Assembly: GCF_008017415.1 (NCBI RefSeq)
Contig: NZ_VRSV01000002.1
Span: forward strand, 806,001 to 870,000
Direction: 5' to 3'
Length of the DNA: 64,000 nt
From: Microbacterium hatanonis
GTDB lineage: Bacteria > Actinomycetota > Actinomycetes > Actinomycetales > Microbacteriaceae
This document shows positions 17,303-26,350 of the stretch, piece by piece. The notes below the pieces were generated by a model. The model worked only from the letters and a program-made list of their open reading frames with translations, had not been told where the DNA came from and did no database searches. The stretch's first letter is position 1. The number at the start of each line of letters is the position of its first letter. Both the position numbers and the translations under genes were made by a program.

Positions 17303-18297
17303 GGGCGATCGTGAGCCGCTACGGGCGGCTGCTCGTCTCCTCGCTGCTGCTGTTCGTCGCCGTGATCACGGTGCTGTTCGTGCTGCTCGAGCTCGCGCCG
17401 GGCAACCCCATCCAGAGTCTCGTCGGCGACGTCCCGATCTCGCCCGCGTTCGAAGCGCAGATCACCGCCGCCTACGGCTTGGACAAGCCGCTCTGGGAGC
17501 GGTACTTCATCTACCTCGGCAATGTCTTCACCGGCAACCTGGGCTTCTCGTTCGGCACGAACGAACCGGTGCTCGAACTGATCCTGGGCCGGGCCGGCAA
17601 CACCCTCGCACTCGCGGTCCCGTCGTTCGTCATCTCGACCACGCTCGGGATCGTGCTCGGATCGATCGCCGCCCGCACGCGTCGCCGGTGGCTCGACAGC
17701 ACCATCTCGGGCGTCGCGGTCGGCCTCTTCTCGGTGCCGAACTTCTGGCTCGGGATGATGCTGATCATGGTGTTCTCGCTCACCCTCGGGTGGCTGCCCA
17801 CCCAGGGCAAGGCGCCGTACGGGCAGGAGGGCATCGCCCTGCAGTACATGGTGCTGCCGATCATCACGATGGCCACGAGCGAGCTCGCCTACAAGACCCG
17901 CATCATGCGCGCGTCGATGATCGAATCGCTCAGCCAGGACTTCATCGACACCGCCCGATCCAAGGGCGTCTCGTCGCAGCGCGTCCTGTGGCGTCACGCC
18001 ATGCCGAACGCGCTGCTGCCGATGGTCACGATCTCGGGCTACAGCCTCGGGTTCATCCTGGCCGGCTCGGTGCTCGTCGAGCGCGTCTTCGGATGGCCGG
18101 GCATGGGTCTGCTCTTCATCGATGCGATCGGACGCCAGGACAACCAGGTCGTCCTGGGCGTCGTGATCGTGCTGACGGTCACGATCATCATCGTCAACAT
18201 CCTCACCGACGTCGTCTACGGCATCGTCGACCCCCGGCTGCGGTCGCAGCTCGTCCGCAGAAGCACCACCACACGAAAGATCGAGGTGCCGGCATGA
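17299..18297 (+). CDS. Dpp/Opp-type ABC transporter permease 1 (DppB-like)
   Basis: A 332-residue permease with the canonical N terminus: short basic stretch, first membrane helix, then LELAPGNPIQSL. The DppB loop YGLDKPLWERYFIYLGNVFTGNLG lies near residues 55-80 and the EAA-like motif in RSKGVSSQRVLWRHAMPNAL. The GTG at 17299 is chosen because it gives the family N terminus, has GGGGAG seven bases upstream and overlaps the leader stop; an in-frame ATG at 17260 would add 13 residues. It imports a peptide-like or other ligand with the next four genes. Confidence 0.88.
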   Translation: MRAIVSRYGRLLVSSLLLFVAVITVLFVLLELAPGNPIQSLVGDVPISPAFEAQITAAYGLDKPLWERYFIYLGNVFTGNLGFSFGTNEPVLELILGRAGNTLALAVPSFVISTTLGIVLGSIAARTRRRWLDSTISGVAVGLFSVPNFWLGMMLIMVFSLTLGWLPTQGKAPYGQEGIALQYMVLPIITMATSELAYKTRIMRASMIESLSQDFIDTARSKGVSSQRVLWRHAMPNALLPMVTISGYSLGFILAGSVLVERVFGWPGMGLLFIDAIGRQDNQVVLGVVIVLTVTIIIVNILTDVVYGIVDPRLRSQLVRRSTTTRKIEVPA

Positions 18298-19211
18298 CCA
18301 CGACCGACGAGGCCATCGTCATCGGCGCCTCCCAGCCCACCGGAACGGATCCCGGCGCTCCCACCGAGGGACGGGTCGCATCGCGGCGGCCGACATGGAA
18401 GGTCTTCCTCGGCAAGCCCTCCACCCTGATCTTCCTGCCGCTGCTGCTGCTGTTCGTGCTCGTATCGGTGATCGGGCCGTTCTTCGTCGGGAGCCCCAGC
18501 GCGACGGGCAATCCGCCCCTCCTCCCGCCGAGCGGACAGTTCCCGCTCGGGACCGACGACCTCGGGCGCGACTATCTCGCCCGCGTCGTCTACGGCGGTC
18601 AGATCTCGCTCCTCGTCGGCTTCACCGTCGCGCTCCTGTGCATGACGATCGGCGTCGTGGTGGGCGGCCTCGCCGGGTACTACGGCGGGTTCATGGACAC
18701 CGCCCTGGTGAAGGTGGCCGAGTTCTTCCAAGTGCTGCCCGGTCTGATCCTCGCGCTCGTGGCGGCCGCCCTGCTGGGGTCGAACGTGCTCATCATCGTC
18801 GTCATCCTCGCCATCACCATGTGGCCGAGCTGCGCCAGGATCGTCAGAGCAGAGGCGATGCGCATCTCCAAGCTCGGATACGTCGAGTCGGCGAAGGCCG
18901 CCGGGTTCGGGGGCATCCGCATCCTCTGGTCCGACGTCATCCCCAACGCCATGCCCCCGGTGCTCGTGGCCACCAGCATGACGGTGGGCCGCGCGATCCT
19001 CGTGGAATCGGGGCTCGCCTACCTCGGCATCGGCGACACGAACCGGCCGAGCTGGGGGGCGCTGCTCAACTCGGCGCAGGCCTACATGCAGCAGGCCTGG
19101 TGGCTGGCACTCTTCCCCGGCATGTGCATCTTCCTGGTCGTGCTGGCCGTCAACATCCTCGGCGACGGTCTGAACGACGCGCTGAATCCGACGATCGGGC
19201 GGGTCAAGTGA
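18294..19211 (+). CDS. Dpp/Opp-type ABC transporter permease 2 (DppC-like)
   Basis: A 305-residue permease. After a hydrophilic N terminus and one membrane helix comes the DppC signature FPLGTDDLGRDYLARVVYGG, and the EAA-like loop is in AAGFGGIRILWSDVIPNAM. Five further membrane segments follow. ATGA overlap with permease 1 and TGATG overlap with the ATPase gene show a tightly coupled operon. Confidence 0.92.
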   Translation: MTTTDEAIVIGASQPTGTDPGAPTEGRVASRRPTWKVFLGKPSTLIFLPLLLLFVLVSVIGPFFVGSPSATGNPPLLPPSGQFPLGTDDLGRDYLARVVYGGQISLLVGFTVALLCMTIGVVVGGLAGYYGGFMDTALVKVAEFFQVLPGLILALVAAALLGSNVLIIVVILAITMWPSCARIVRAEAMRISKLGYVESAKAAGFGGIRILWSDVIPNAMPPVLVATSMTVGRAILVESGLAYLGIGDTNRPSWGALLNSAQAYMQQAWWLALFPGMCIFLVVLAVNILGDGLNDALNPTIGRVK

Positions 19212-20134
19212 TGGCCGTCGCGAACGGGCGTGCGGCCGAGCGGGAGTCGCGCGCGGCGGGGCGGGAGCCGATCCTGCGTGTGGAGAACCTCAGGGTGCAC
19301 CTGCCGACCGGTGACCGCACCGAGGTCGAGGCGGTGAGCGATGTCAGCATCACCGTGCACGACGGCGAGCGGGTCGGCATCGTCGGGGAGTCCGGGTCGG
19401 GCAAGTCCATCACCGGTCGCGCGATCTCGGGCCTCCTGCCCACCTCGCCGCGGGTACGCGTCGAAGGGGCGATCCACTTCTCCGGCCGGGAGATGAACGG
19501 AGCGTCCGCCGACGCATGGGCCGAGGTGCGCGCTCGCCGGATCGGCATGATCTTCCAGGACCCGCTGACCTTCCTCAACCCGACGATGAAGGTGGGCGCG
19601 CAGGTGGCGGAGTCGCTCGAGCCGCAGTCGCGACGAGGACGCGCCGCCCGCGTGAGCGAGGTCGCCCGCTTCCTGCGGCTCGCGGGACTCGACGACGCGG
19701 AGCAGGTCGCGATGCGCTTTCCCCACGAACTGAGCGGGGGGATGCGCCAACGCGTGCTGATCGCGATCGCCATCGCCAAGCTCCCCGACCTGATCATCGC
19801 GGACGAGCCGACGACGGCGCTCGACGCGACCGTGCAGGCCCGGGTGCTGCGCACGCTCGATGAGACGGTGTCGCAGCTCGGGAACTCGCTCATCCTCATC
19901 TCGCACGACATCGCCGTCGTCGCCGGCATGACCGATCGCATCTACGTCATGTACAACGGCCGCGTCGTCGAGGAGGGCCTCACCGTCGAGGTGCTCGCCC
20001 GACCCCGGCACCGGTACACGCAGGCACTCCTGCGCAGCGTCCGCAGCCTCTCCGACGAACACCTCGAGCTGTACTCGATCCCCTGGGAGCTGCGTCGCGA
20101 GCTCTCGAAGGAGGAGGCAAGCCATGCTCCTTGA
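19211..20134 (+). CDS. Dpp/Opp-type ABC transporter ATPase 1 (DppD-like)
   Basis: A 307-residue ATP-binding protein: Walker A GESGSGKSIT near residue 64, signature LSGGMRQR, Walker B LIIADEPTTALD and switch histidine in LISHD. The C-terminal ARPRHRYTQALLRS stretch is typical of oligopeptide/nickel-type ATPases, but the CxxxxPxCxxxxC Fe-S motif found in many DppD/OppD tails is absent. Its last 11 bases overlap the second ATPase gene. Confidence 0.9.
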   Translation: MAVANGRAAERESRAAGREPILRVENLRVHLPTGDRTEVEAVSDVSITVHDGERVGIVGESGSGKSITGRAISGLLPTSPRVRVEGAIHFSGREMNGASADAWAEVRARRIGMIFQDPLTFLNPTMKVGAQVAESLEPQSRRGRAARVSEVARFLRLAGLDDAEQVAMRFPHELSGGMRQRVLIAIAIAKLPDLIIADEPTTALDATVQARVLRTLDETVSQLGNSLILISHDIAVVAGMTDRIYVMYNGRVVEEGLTVEVLARPRHRYTQALLRSVRSLSDEHLELYSIPWELRRELSKEEASHAP

Positions 20135-20909
20135 AGCACTGTCCGTGACCAAGTCCTTCCGCGGGCGCCGCGGGGGCGCACCCGTCGTCGCCGTGAGCAA
20201 CGCGTCGCTGCGCGCCGAGCCCGGCCGGTTCGTCGCCATCGTCGGCGAGAGCGGGAGCGGGAAGAGCACTCTCGCCCGCATGCTGCTCGACCTCATCCCG
20301 GTGACCGACGGCACGGTCGAACTCGACGGACACGACATCGCGCAGCTGCGCGGAGGCGAGCGGAGGGCCTACCGGCGCCGCGTGCAGGCGGTGCTGCAAG
20401 ACCCGGCCGGTTCGCTCAACCCGCGCAAGCGCGTCGAGCAGGCCATCGGCGAGGTCGTTCGGCTGCACCGCATCGCGAGCGGTCGATCGGCCGTGCGCGC
20501 GAAGGTGATCGAGGCCCTCGAGCTCGTGGGGATGGAGCCCGCCGGCCGCTTCCTCGACCGATTCCCCCACGAGCTCAGCGGCGGCCAGCGCCAGCGCGTT
20601 CTCATTGCCCGGGCCATCGCGCTCGGTCCGGACATCATCGTCGCCGACGAGGCGGTCTCGGCGCTCGACGCGTCGGTGAAGGCGGGGGTGCTGAAGGTCA
20701 TGGCCGACCTGACCGAGACGATCGGCGTCGGCTACGTCTTCATCACCCACGACCTCCCGGTCGTCCGCAAGGTCGCCGACTACGTCTACGTGATGAAGTC
20801 CGGCGAGATCGTCGAAGAAGGGCCGAAGGACCGGCTGTTCGCCGACCCGCAGCATCCGTACACCCGGACGCTCCTGGCCGCGGCGCCCGAGCTGGCACCG
20901 GCCGACTGA
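20124..20909 (+). CDS. Dpp/Opp-type ABC transporter ATPase 2 (DppF-like)
   Basis: A 261-residue ATP-binding protein with Walker A GESGSGKSTL, signature LSGGQRQR, Walker B IIVADEAVSALD and switch histidine in FITHD. It ends with the family HPYTRTLLAAAP motif. It pairs with ATPase 1 to form the heterodimeric motor. Confidence 0.9.
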   Translation: MLLEALSVTKSFRGRRGGAPVVAVSNASLRAEPGRFVAIVGESGSGKSTLARMLLDLIPVTDGTVELDGHDIAQLRGGERRAYRRRVQAVLQDPAGSLNPRKRVEQAIGEVVRLHRIASGRSAVRAKVIEALELVGMEPAGRFLDRFPHELSGGQRQRVLIARAIALGPDIIVADEAVSALDASVKAGVLKVMADLTETIGVGYVFITHDLPVVRKVADYVYVMKSGEIVEEGPKDRLFADPQHPYTRTLLAAAPELAPAD

Positions 20910-20965
20910 TCGTCCCATCCAGAGAACACACCGTGTCCCAGACACCTGCAGAGAGGCAGAGAAAC

Positions 20966-22564
20966 GTGCTCAACAAACGCAACCGCACCTGGGGGGTGCT
21001 CGCCGCGATCGCCACGGTCGGCCTGGCGCTGACCGCCTGCTCCGGCTCCACCGACGGGGGAGGTGCATCGGGCTCCGACGAACGCATCTACGTGCAGGCG
21101 CTCGCCGCCGACCCGCAGAGCTTCAACGCGCAGCTGACCAACGGCGCCTCGCCGTCGGCCTTCAGCGCGCAGATCCTCGACACCCTCATCCGCATCTCCG
21201 ACACGTACGAGCTGTCTCCGGGCCTCGCCGAGGAGTGGGAGCTGAGCGACGACGGAAAGCTCCTCACCCTGACGCTCCGCGAGGGTGTGACCTGGCACGA
21301 CGGCGAGCCGTTCACCGCCGAGGACGTGAAGTTCAACCTCGACGAGATCGTCGAGCTGCAGACGTTCGGCGCGGCCCTCGCCGCGCGGTTCGAGTCGGTC
21401 GACATCGTCGACGAGCGCACGGTCGAGGTGCGCCTGACCGAGACGTACGGGCCGATCCTCGAGACCCTGGCCGTGCAGTACATGCTGCCGGCGCACATCT
21501 ACGAGGGCACCGATTATGTGACGAACCCCGCGAACATGGCGCCGATCGGAACCGGACCCATGATGTTCGGGTCGTTCCAGTCGGGCTCCGAGGTCATCCT
21601 CGAGAAGAACCCCGACTACTGGGACGGCGAGGTGCTCGTCGACCGAGCCATCTACCCGATCATGAGCGATCCGAACAGCCGCGCACTCGCGCTCTTCGCC
21701 GGAGAGGTCGACCAGGCCGGCCTCGACCCCGCGCAGCTGTCGCAGGCCGACGGTCGGAACGACATCAGCCAGATGAGCGGCGGGTCGTTCCCTCAGGTCA
21801 TCACCATGATGTTCAACGGCGTGGGGGGCAAGCTCGATGACCCCGAGCTTCGCAAGCTCGTCTACGCGGCCCTCGACCGCACCGAGATCGCCGATGTCGC
21901 TCTCGGCGGACGAGGGACCCCCGCCGAGACCTTCTTCCCGCCCGAGCTCGACTGGGCCGTCAACGACGACATCGACTTCGCAACGGACTACCCGCACGAC
22001 GTCGACGCCATCAACGACGCGCTCGACGACGCCGGGTACCCCGTCGGCCCCGACGGTTCGCGCTTCACGCTCAACACCCGCTACATCACCGAGCTCAGCG
22101 AGGTCGGATCGACGGCCGAGATGGCGGCGGCGCAGCTCGAGCGGGTCGGCATCACGCTGAACCTCGTCGGGTCGGCCTCGGCGGTCTTCACCGAGAAGGT
22201 GTACACCGAGAGTGACTTCGACATCGCCTTCCTGCGCTCGACGCTGGGGTCGGACCCGAGCAACGGCATCGTGCGCTGGTACGCCTGCAACCCCGACAAG
22301 CTGGCGGCGTCCAACCCGTCGGGAATCTGCGACGACGAGATCATGGCGGCGGCGTCGGCCGCCCTCGCGTCGACCGATCGGGAGGTGCGCGGAGAGGCGT
22401 TCCGCGATCTGCAGGAACGCGCGGGAGAGCTCATGATCTACGCGCCCGTCGCGTGGTACACCGGCTGGCTGCCGCTGCTGAACGATTCGCGCTGGCAGGG
22501 CGTGGACGAGCGGATGCCGGCGACGAACCTCACCCCGTGGACGTCCATGACACTGAAGGGCTGA
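20966..22564 (+). CDS. Dpp/Opp-type ABC transporter substrate-binding lipoprotein
   Basis: A 532-residue SBP_bac_5-family protein, about the normal length. A short basic N terminus and hydrophobic core end in the lipobox LTAC, with the lipidated cysteine at residue 25. Family segments include GLAEEWELSDDGK, TLREGVTWHDGEPFTAEDVKFN and the GTGPMMF stretch. I prefer the GTG at 20966 because AGAGAGG precedes it with proper spacing and the signal peptide is then of normal length; GTG at 20933 would add 11 residues. A strong terminator follows. Confidence 0.88.
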   Translation: MLNKRNRTWGVLAAIATVGLALTACSGSTDGGGASGSDERIYVQALAADPQSFNAQLTNGASPSAFSAQILDTLIRISDTYELSPGLAEEWELSDDGKLLTLTLREGVTWHDGEPFTAEDVKFNLDEIVELQTFGAALAARFESVDIVDERTVEVRLTETYGPILETLAVQYMLPAHIYEGTDYVTNPANMAPIGTGPMMFGSFQSGSEVILEKNPDYWDGEVLVDRAIYPIMSDPNSRALALFAGEVDQAGLDPAQLSQADGRNDISQMSGGSFPQVITMMFNGVGGKLDDPELRKLVYAALDRTEIADVALGGRGTPAETFFPPELDWAVNDDIDFATDYPHDVDAINDALDDAGYPVGPDGSRFTLNTRYITELSEVGSTAEMAAAQLERVGITLNLVGSASAVFTEKVYTESDFDIAFLRSTLGSDPSNGIVRWYACNPDKLAASNPSGICDDEIMAAASAALASTDREVRGEAFRDLQERAGELMIYAPVAWYTGWLPLLNDSRWQGVDERMPATNLTPWTSMTLKG

Positions 22565-22571
22565 CCCGCCG

Positions 22572-22617
22572 CACGCAGAAGCGCCCGTCCCGATCGCGGG
22601 GCGGGCGCTTCTGCGTG
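22572..22617. terminator. Strong bidirectional terminator
   Basis: Two 21-base arms (CACGCAGAAGCGCCCG... and its complement) pair with a single G-T wobble around a four-base ATCG loop. It separates the rightward importer operon from the convergent alcohol dehydrogenase gene. Confidence 0.85.
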
Positions 22618-22627
22618 TGCGGGCGGG

Positions 22628-23704
22628 TCAGGGGATCATGCTGACGTGCACGCTCGGCTCGTCATCGACGCGCCCCGCGAGCACCTCGATGGCGCGCGCG
22701 GCGTCGTCGAGACCGAAGGTGTGGGTGCTGAGCGAGCCGAGGGGGTAGGCGCCCGACTCGATGAGCGCGATCGCCTCGCCGATCGCGCGACCTTCGACCC
22801 CTCGCGCACCGATCACGCGCAGGCCCTTCTGCACGATGCGGTCGGTGACGATCTCGATCGACGCACCGTGCTTCAGGCCCGCGAGCACGACGGTCCCGCC
22901 CATGCGGGCGACGTCGAGGCTGTCGCGCACCGGCTGGGCCGCGTTGGGCGTCAGGTCGAGCACCACATCGGCGCCCCGCCCGCCCGTCACCTCGGCGATG
23001 CGCTCGACCGCGTCTTCGCGCTCCACGTCGATCGTGGTCTCCACTCCGAACCGGCGGGCGAGCTCCAGCTTGTGCGCATCGCGGGTGAGGCCCGTGGCGA
23101 TGACGTGCGCGGCGCCCACCGACAGGGCAGCGATGGCGGCCGCGATGCCCCGCTGTCCCGCGCCGAAGACGACGACCGTGTCGCCCTCCTTCACGCCGCC
23201 GAGGTGGTTCGCCCAGCGGAACCCGGCGGCCAACGGGTTGTACATGGCGGCCTCGACGAAGGGCACGTCGTTCGAGATGCGGTGCATGACGGAGTTCGGG
23301 TGGAGGTACATGTACTCCCCGAAGCCGCCCGTCAGCGCACTCCCCGGTACGGGACGGTAGCCGTACGCACCGACGGAGTCCTCGCACGAACTGAAGACGC
23401 CGGCGACGCACTGCCGGCACCGGTGGCACGGGACCACTACCTCCACCGCCACGCGGTCGCCCTCCGCGACCCCCCACCGCCGCGCGGCGTCGGCGCCGAT
23501 GCGGTCGATGACCCCGACGGGTTCGTGTCCGGGAACGAGTCGGCCGAACCTCCCTCCCGTCGTGACCTGTTCGATGTCGCTTCCGCAGAGGCCGTTGACC
23601 TCGACTCTCAGGAGGGCGTCGTCCGCCGAGATCTCGGGGAGCGTCACCTCTTCGATCTCGAATCGACTCGGTCCGCTCAAGAACGCGGCGCGTGCTGTCG
23701 TCAT
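22628..23704 (-). CDS. Zinc-dependent medium-chain alcohol dehydrogenase
   Basis: A 358-residue MDR protein. Catalytic zinc ligands are in GLCGSD and GHEP; a structural zinc site is formed by four cysteines in PCHRCRQCVAG and SSC. The nucleotide-binding motif is VVFGAGQRGIAA. It should oxidise a secondary alcohol or polyol with NAD(P). The ATG at 23704 is chosen because GGAGGG lies eight bases upstream. The palindrome at 23775 has TAGCGT at a 29-bp gap on this strand, linking the gene to the IclR regulon. Confidence 0.89.
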   Translation of the reverse strand: MTTARAAFLSGPSRFEIEEVTLPEISADDALLRVEVNGLCGSDIEQVTTGGRFGRLVPGHEPVGVIDRIGADAARRWGVAEGDRVAVEVVVPCHRCRQCVAGVFSSCEDSVGAYGYRPVPGSALTGGFGEYMYLHPNSVMHRISNDVPFVEAAMYNPLAAGFRWANHLGGVKEGDTVVVFGAGQRGIAAAIAALSVGAAHVIATGLTRDAHKLELARRFGVETTIDVEREDAVERIAEVTGGRGADVVLDLTPNAAQPVRDSLDVARMGGTVVLAGLKHGASIEIVTDRIVQKGLRVIGARGVEGRAIGEAIALIESGAYPLGSLSTHTFGLDDAARAIEVLAGRVDDEPSVHVSMIP

Positions 23705-23774
23705 GGGTGTTCCCTCCATCGGTCGTCGTTGACATCTCGACGCTAAGAGGCAGGATGCGGCGGAAGATCCGCCA

Positions 23775-23789
23775 TTCCGCGGTGTGGAA
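23775..23789. promoter_or_regulatory. Putative IclR operator, site E (divergent)
   Basis: TTCCGCGGTGTGGAA has perfect TTCC/GGAA ends and two G-T pairs inside. CATAGT begins after 29 bp on the plus strand (23819-23824) and TAGCGT after 29 bp on the minus strand (23740-23745), so it appears to serve both divergent genes. Confidence 0.6.
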
Positions 23790-23852
23790 GCGCCGCCCGG
23801 CCGCTGAGGAGCCCGCGTCATAGTGGTGCCAGTTCTACGAGGAGGTACTCCC

Positions 23853-24407
23853 ATGGTTGCGATCATCGATCCCACGGCGCGGCACCAGGTCGGTGCATCC
23901 GCGGCCGCGGCCGCGGCCCCCCGGCCGAACAGCCTCGCGGGGCTGCGCATCGGTCTGCTCGAGAACACCAAGCGCAATGCCGACGGCATCCTCGCGGCGC
24001 TCGGGGCCGAGCTCGCCGCCCGGAACGATGTCGATTCGCTGGTGCATCTCACCAAGACCGTGTTCGCGATGCCGCTGCCCGTCGACCTCGTCGAGGAGCT
24101 CATCAACGAATGCGATGTGGTCGTAGTCGGAGTCGGCGACTGCGGGTCGTGCAGCGCCTCGGCCGTCGCCGACGGGATCGCACTGGAGCGCATGGGGATT
24201 CCGACCGCCGTCATCTGCACCGATTCGTTCGTCGCGCCGTCGCAGGCGATGGCGGGGCTGAAGGGGGCGCCGGAGTTCCCGTTCCTCCAGACGGCTCACC
24301 CGATCGCGAACCTCAGTGACACGGGCGTGGAGGAGCGGGGGCGCTCTCTGGCGGCCGCGGTCGAAGCCCGCCTGCTGGGCGACCGCGTACCGGCACTCGC
24401 GTCGTGA
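23853..24407 (+). CDS. UGSC-family redox protein, cysteine form (copy 2)
   Basis: A 184-residue paralogue of the protein at 4703, with VGDCGSCS carrying C97 and C100; both cysteine codons are TGC. The core GLLENTKRNAD and the PTAVICTDSF stretch match copy 1, while the N terminus is an alanine-rich tail of its own. GAGGAGG lies close upstream of the ATG. Its TGA overlaps the GTG of the TDGLP partner, implying equimolar synthesis of a complex. Function unknown. Confidence 0.8.
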   Translation: MVAIIDPTARHQVGASAAAAAAPRPNSLAGLRIGLLENTKRNADGILAALGAELAARNDVDSLVHLTKTVFAMPLPVDLVEELINECDVVVVGVGDCGSCSASAVADGIALERMGIPTAVICTDSFVAPSQAMAGLKGAPEFPFLQTAHPIANLSDTGVEERGRSLAAAVEARLLGDRVPALAS

Positions 24408-25468
24408 CCGGCTTCGTCGGGACCGAGTCGCCCGTCGACGCTCCGACCGCGCAGCTCGACCCGGAGGGCGCTCGAGACGTGACCGAGCACCTGCACAGCC
24501 AGGGGTGGACCGATGGTCTGCCCGCGGTGGCCGCGACCGACGACATCGTCGCCCGGTTCCTCGCCGAGACCGATCGCGACCCCGACGACATCGTCGGCAG
24601 GCACCCGCAGCTCGAGCGCGAGGTCACGGTGCGCGACGTCGCCGTCAACGCCGTCATGGCCGGCTGCCTGCCCGAACATCTGCCGCTCGTGCTCGCCGCG
24701 TGGGACGCTCTGTCGTCCGAGCGCGCCGCCCTCGGGGGAGGGTGGCAGAGCACGAGCGGTCCCGGTCCGCTGCTGATCGTGAACGGTTCGATCCGGCAGC
24801 GTCTCGGCATCGCCTCGGCCGGGGGCGCGCTGGGCCCGGGCTTCCGGGCCAACCTCAGCGTGCCCCGCGCGATCGGCCTGACCGTGCGCAACGGATTCGG
24901 CATACGGCCGCGCGAGCTCGAACAGGCGACCCTCGGCGTGCCCGGTCGGTGGAATCTCTGCATCGGGGAGAACGAGGAAGAGAGTCCGTGGGAGCCCCTG
25001 TCGGTCGAGCTGGGTCACGCGCCCGGTGACGACGTGGTCTCCGCGACGCTGGTCCGCGGGTTCGAGCTCGTGGACAATCGCAGCTTCACCTCCCCGGAGG
25101 ACGTGCTGGGCGACCTCGTCGACACCGTGCAGCGCTCCGGCGCGCTCATCGGCCCCCACAGCCCGACCGGACTGCTCCTCAACCCCGAGCACGCGCGTCT
25201 GTTCGCCTCCGCCGGCATGAGCAAGCAGGACGTGCGCGAGTGGATCACCACCCGAGCGGGCAAGACCGAGCGCGAGCTCGCGGCCGTCGGCAAGGGGCTG
25301 AACGGGCGCGGCGACCGCACGTTCGAGCCCGACCACTTCCATCGCACGATCGCGGGATCGTCGGTGGGGCAGTTCCCGATCGTGGTGGCAGGCTCGTCGA
25401 ACGCGGCGATGTCGCTGGTCTTCCGGGTGCTCGGTGCCTGGTCGGGCCTCGCCTTCCCCGTGCGCTGA
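24404..25468 (+). CDS. TDGLP-motif protein of unknown function (partner of UGSC, copy 2)
   Basis: A 354-residue paralogue of the protein at 5244. Shared landmarks are WTDGLPAVA at residues 35-43, AGCLPEHLP with C88, LIVNGSIR, FRANLSVPRAIGL, and LCIGENEEESPWEP with a second conserved cysteine. The two paralogues are clearly homologous but well diverged, so they may act on different substrates. The GTG start overlaps the UGSC stop. Confidence 0.72.
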   Translation: MTGFVGTESPVDAPTAQLDPEGARDVTEHLHSQGWTDGLPAVAATDDIVARFLAETDRDPDDIVGRHPQLEREVTVRDVAVNAVMAGCLPEHLPLVLAAWDALSSERAALGGGWQSTSGPGPLLIVNGSIRQRLGIASAGGALGPGFRANLSVPRAIGLTVRNGFGIRPRELEQATLGVPGRWNLCIGENEEESPWEPLSVELGHAPGDDVVSATLVRGFELVDNRSFTSPEDVLGDLVDTVQRSGALIGPHSPTGLLLNPEHARLFASAGMSKQDVREWITTRAGKTERELAAVGKGLNGRGDRTFEPDHFHRTIAGSSVGQFPIVVAGSSNAAMSLVFRVLGAWSGLAFPVR

Positions 25469-25507
25469 GCACGGCGCCGACATCCATCCCTGCAGAGAGG
25501 CAGCGAC

Positions 25508-26350
25508 ATGAGCGAAGAGAACTGGCCTGTTCCGGTCGGCGACCCGTTGGCGACGGCCTCGGCCCCGTGGCTCGAGGGCAAGGTGGCTCTGGTCGCCGGC
25601 GGCGGACTGAGCGGGCCGGAGGGCGGGGTGGGCTTCGCCCTCGCCTGGCTGTGCGCGCGCAGCGGCGCCCGCATCGCCGTGCTCGACCGCGACGCCGCTG
25701 CGGGAGAGCGCACGGTCGCAGCGATCCGCGAGACCGGCGGCACGGCGGAGTTCTTCGAGGTGGACGTCACCGATGACGCGTCGGTGAAGACGGCCGTGGA
25801 TGCTGCGGCCGCGCACTTCGGACGCATCGACGTCGTCGCGGACTCGATCGGCGGGGGCGGCACGCAGCCGATGTTCGACGCGACGCCGGAGGAGTTCGAG
25901 CGGGGGATGATGCTCAACTTCACCGCGGTGTGGTTCGTGCTGCGGCACGCTCAGCGCCATATGGACCGCGGGGGCGCGATGGTGACCATCTCGTCCGGGG
26001 CCGCAGAGGGGCGCGGGCCCGGGATGTCGTACTCGTTCGCGAAGTCGGCGCTCGAGAAGATGTCGACCGGGGCCGCGGCGAGTCTGGCTCCTCGCGGTAT
26101 CCGGGTCAACTGCGTGCGCGTGGGCATGATCTGGGGTGCGTTCGCCGCCCGCGGCCTGTCGGCCGAACAGCGACAGGTGCGCGCCGACAACGTGGCTCTC
26201 AAGACCGAGGGCAACAACTGGGACATCGCGTCGGCGGCGTTCTTCCTCGTCACCGAGCAGGCGCGCTGGATCACCGGCCAGGTGGTCACGGTCGACGGCG
26301 GCGGCTTCGCGCCTCGCAACATGGGCCAGGCCGGAAGCGCGAAGAAGTGA
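25508..26350 (+). CDS. Short-chain dehydrogenase/reductase
   Basis: A 280-residue SDR with an unusual glycine-rich loop (AGGGLSGPEGGVGFA, three residues longer than the standard TGxxxGxG). The catalytic serine lies in ISSGAAEG and the YxxxK motif in MSYSFAK. It should oxidise or reduce a hydroxyl/keto group with NAD(P). It follows the second UGSC module by 39 bp and overlaps the CoA ligase gene (GTGA), so all four genes probably form one operon. Confidence 0.84.
   Translation: MSEENWPVPVGDPLATASAPWLEGKVALVAGGGLSGPEGGVGFALAWLCARSGARIAVLDRDAAAGERTVAAIRETGGTAEFFEVDVTDDASVKTAVDAAAAHFGRIDVVADSIGGGGTQPMFDATPEEFERGMMLNFTAVWFVLRHAQRHMDRGGAMVTISSGAAEGRGPGMSYSFAKSALEKMSTGAAASLAPRGIRVNCVRVGMIWGAFAARGLSAEQRQVRADNVALKTEGNNWDIASAAFFLVTEQARWITGQVVTVDGGGFAPRNMGQAGSAKK

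Noticed and set aside
4703..24407. Selenocysteine coding in the UGSC genes
   Set aside because: Both proteins use TGC at the UGSC position and no in-frame TGA occurs, so no Sec insertion is needed.
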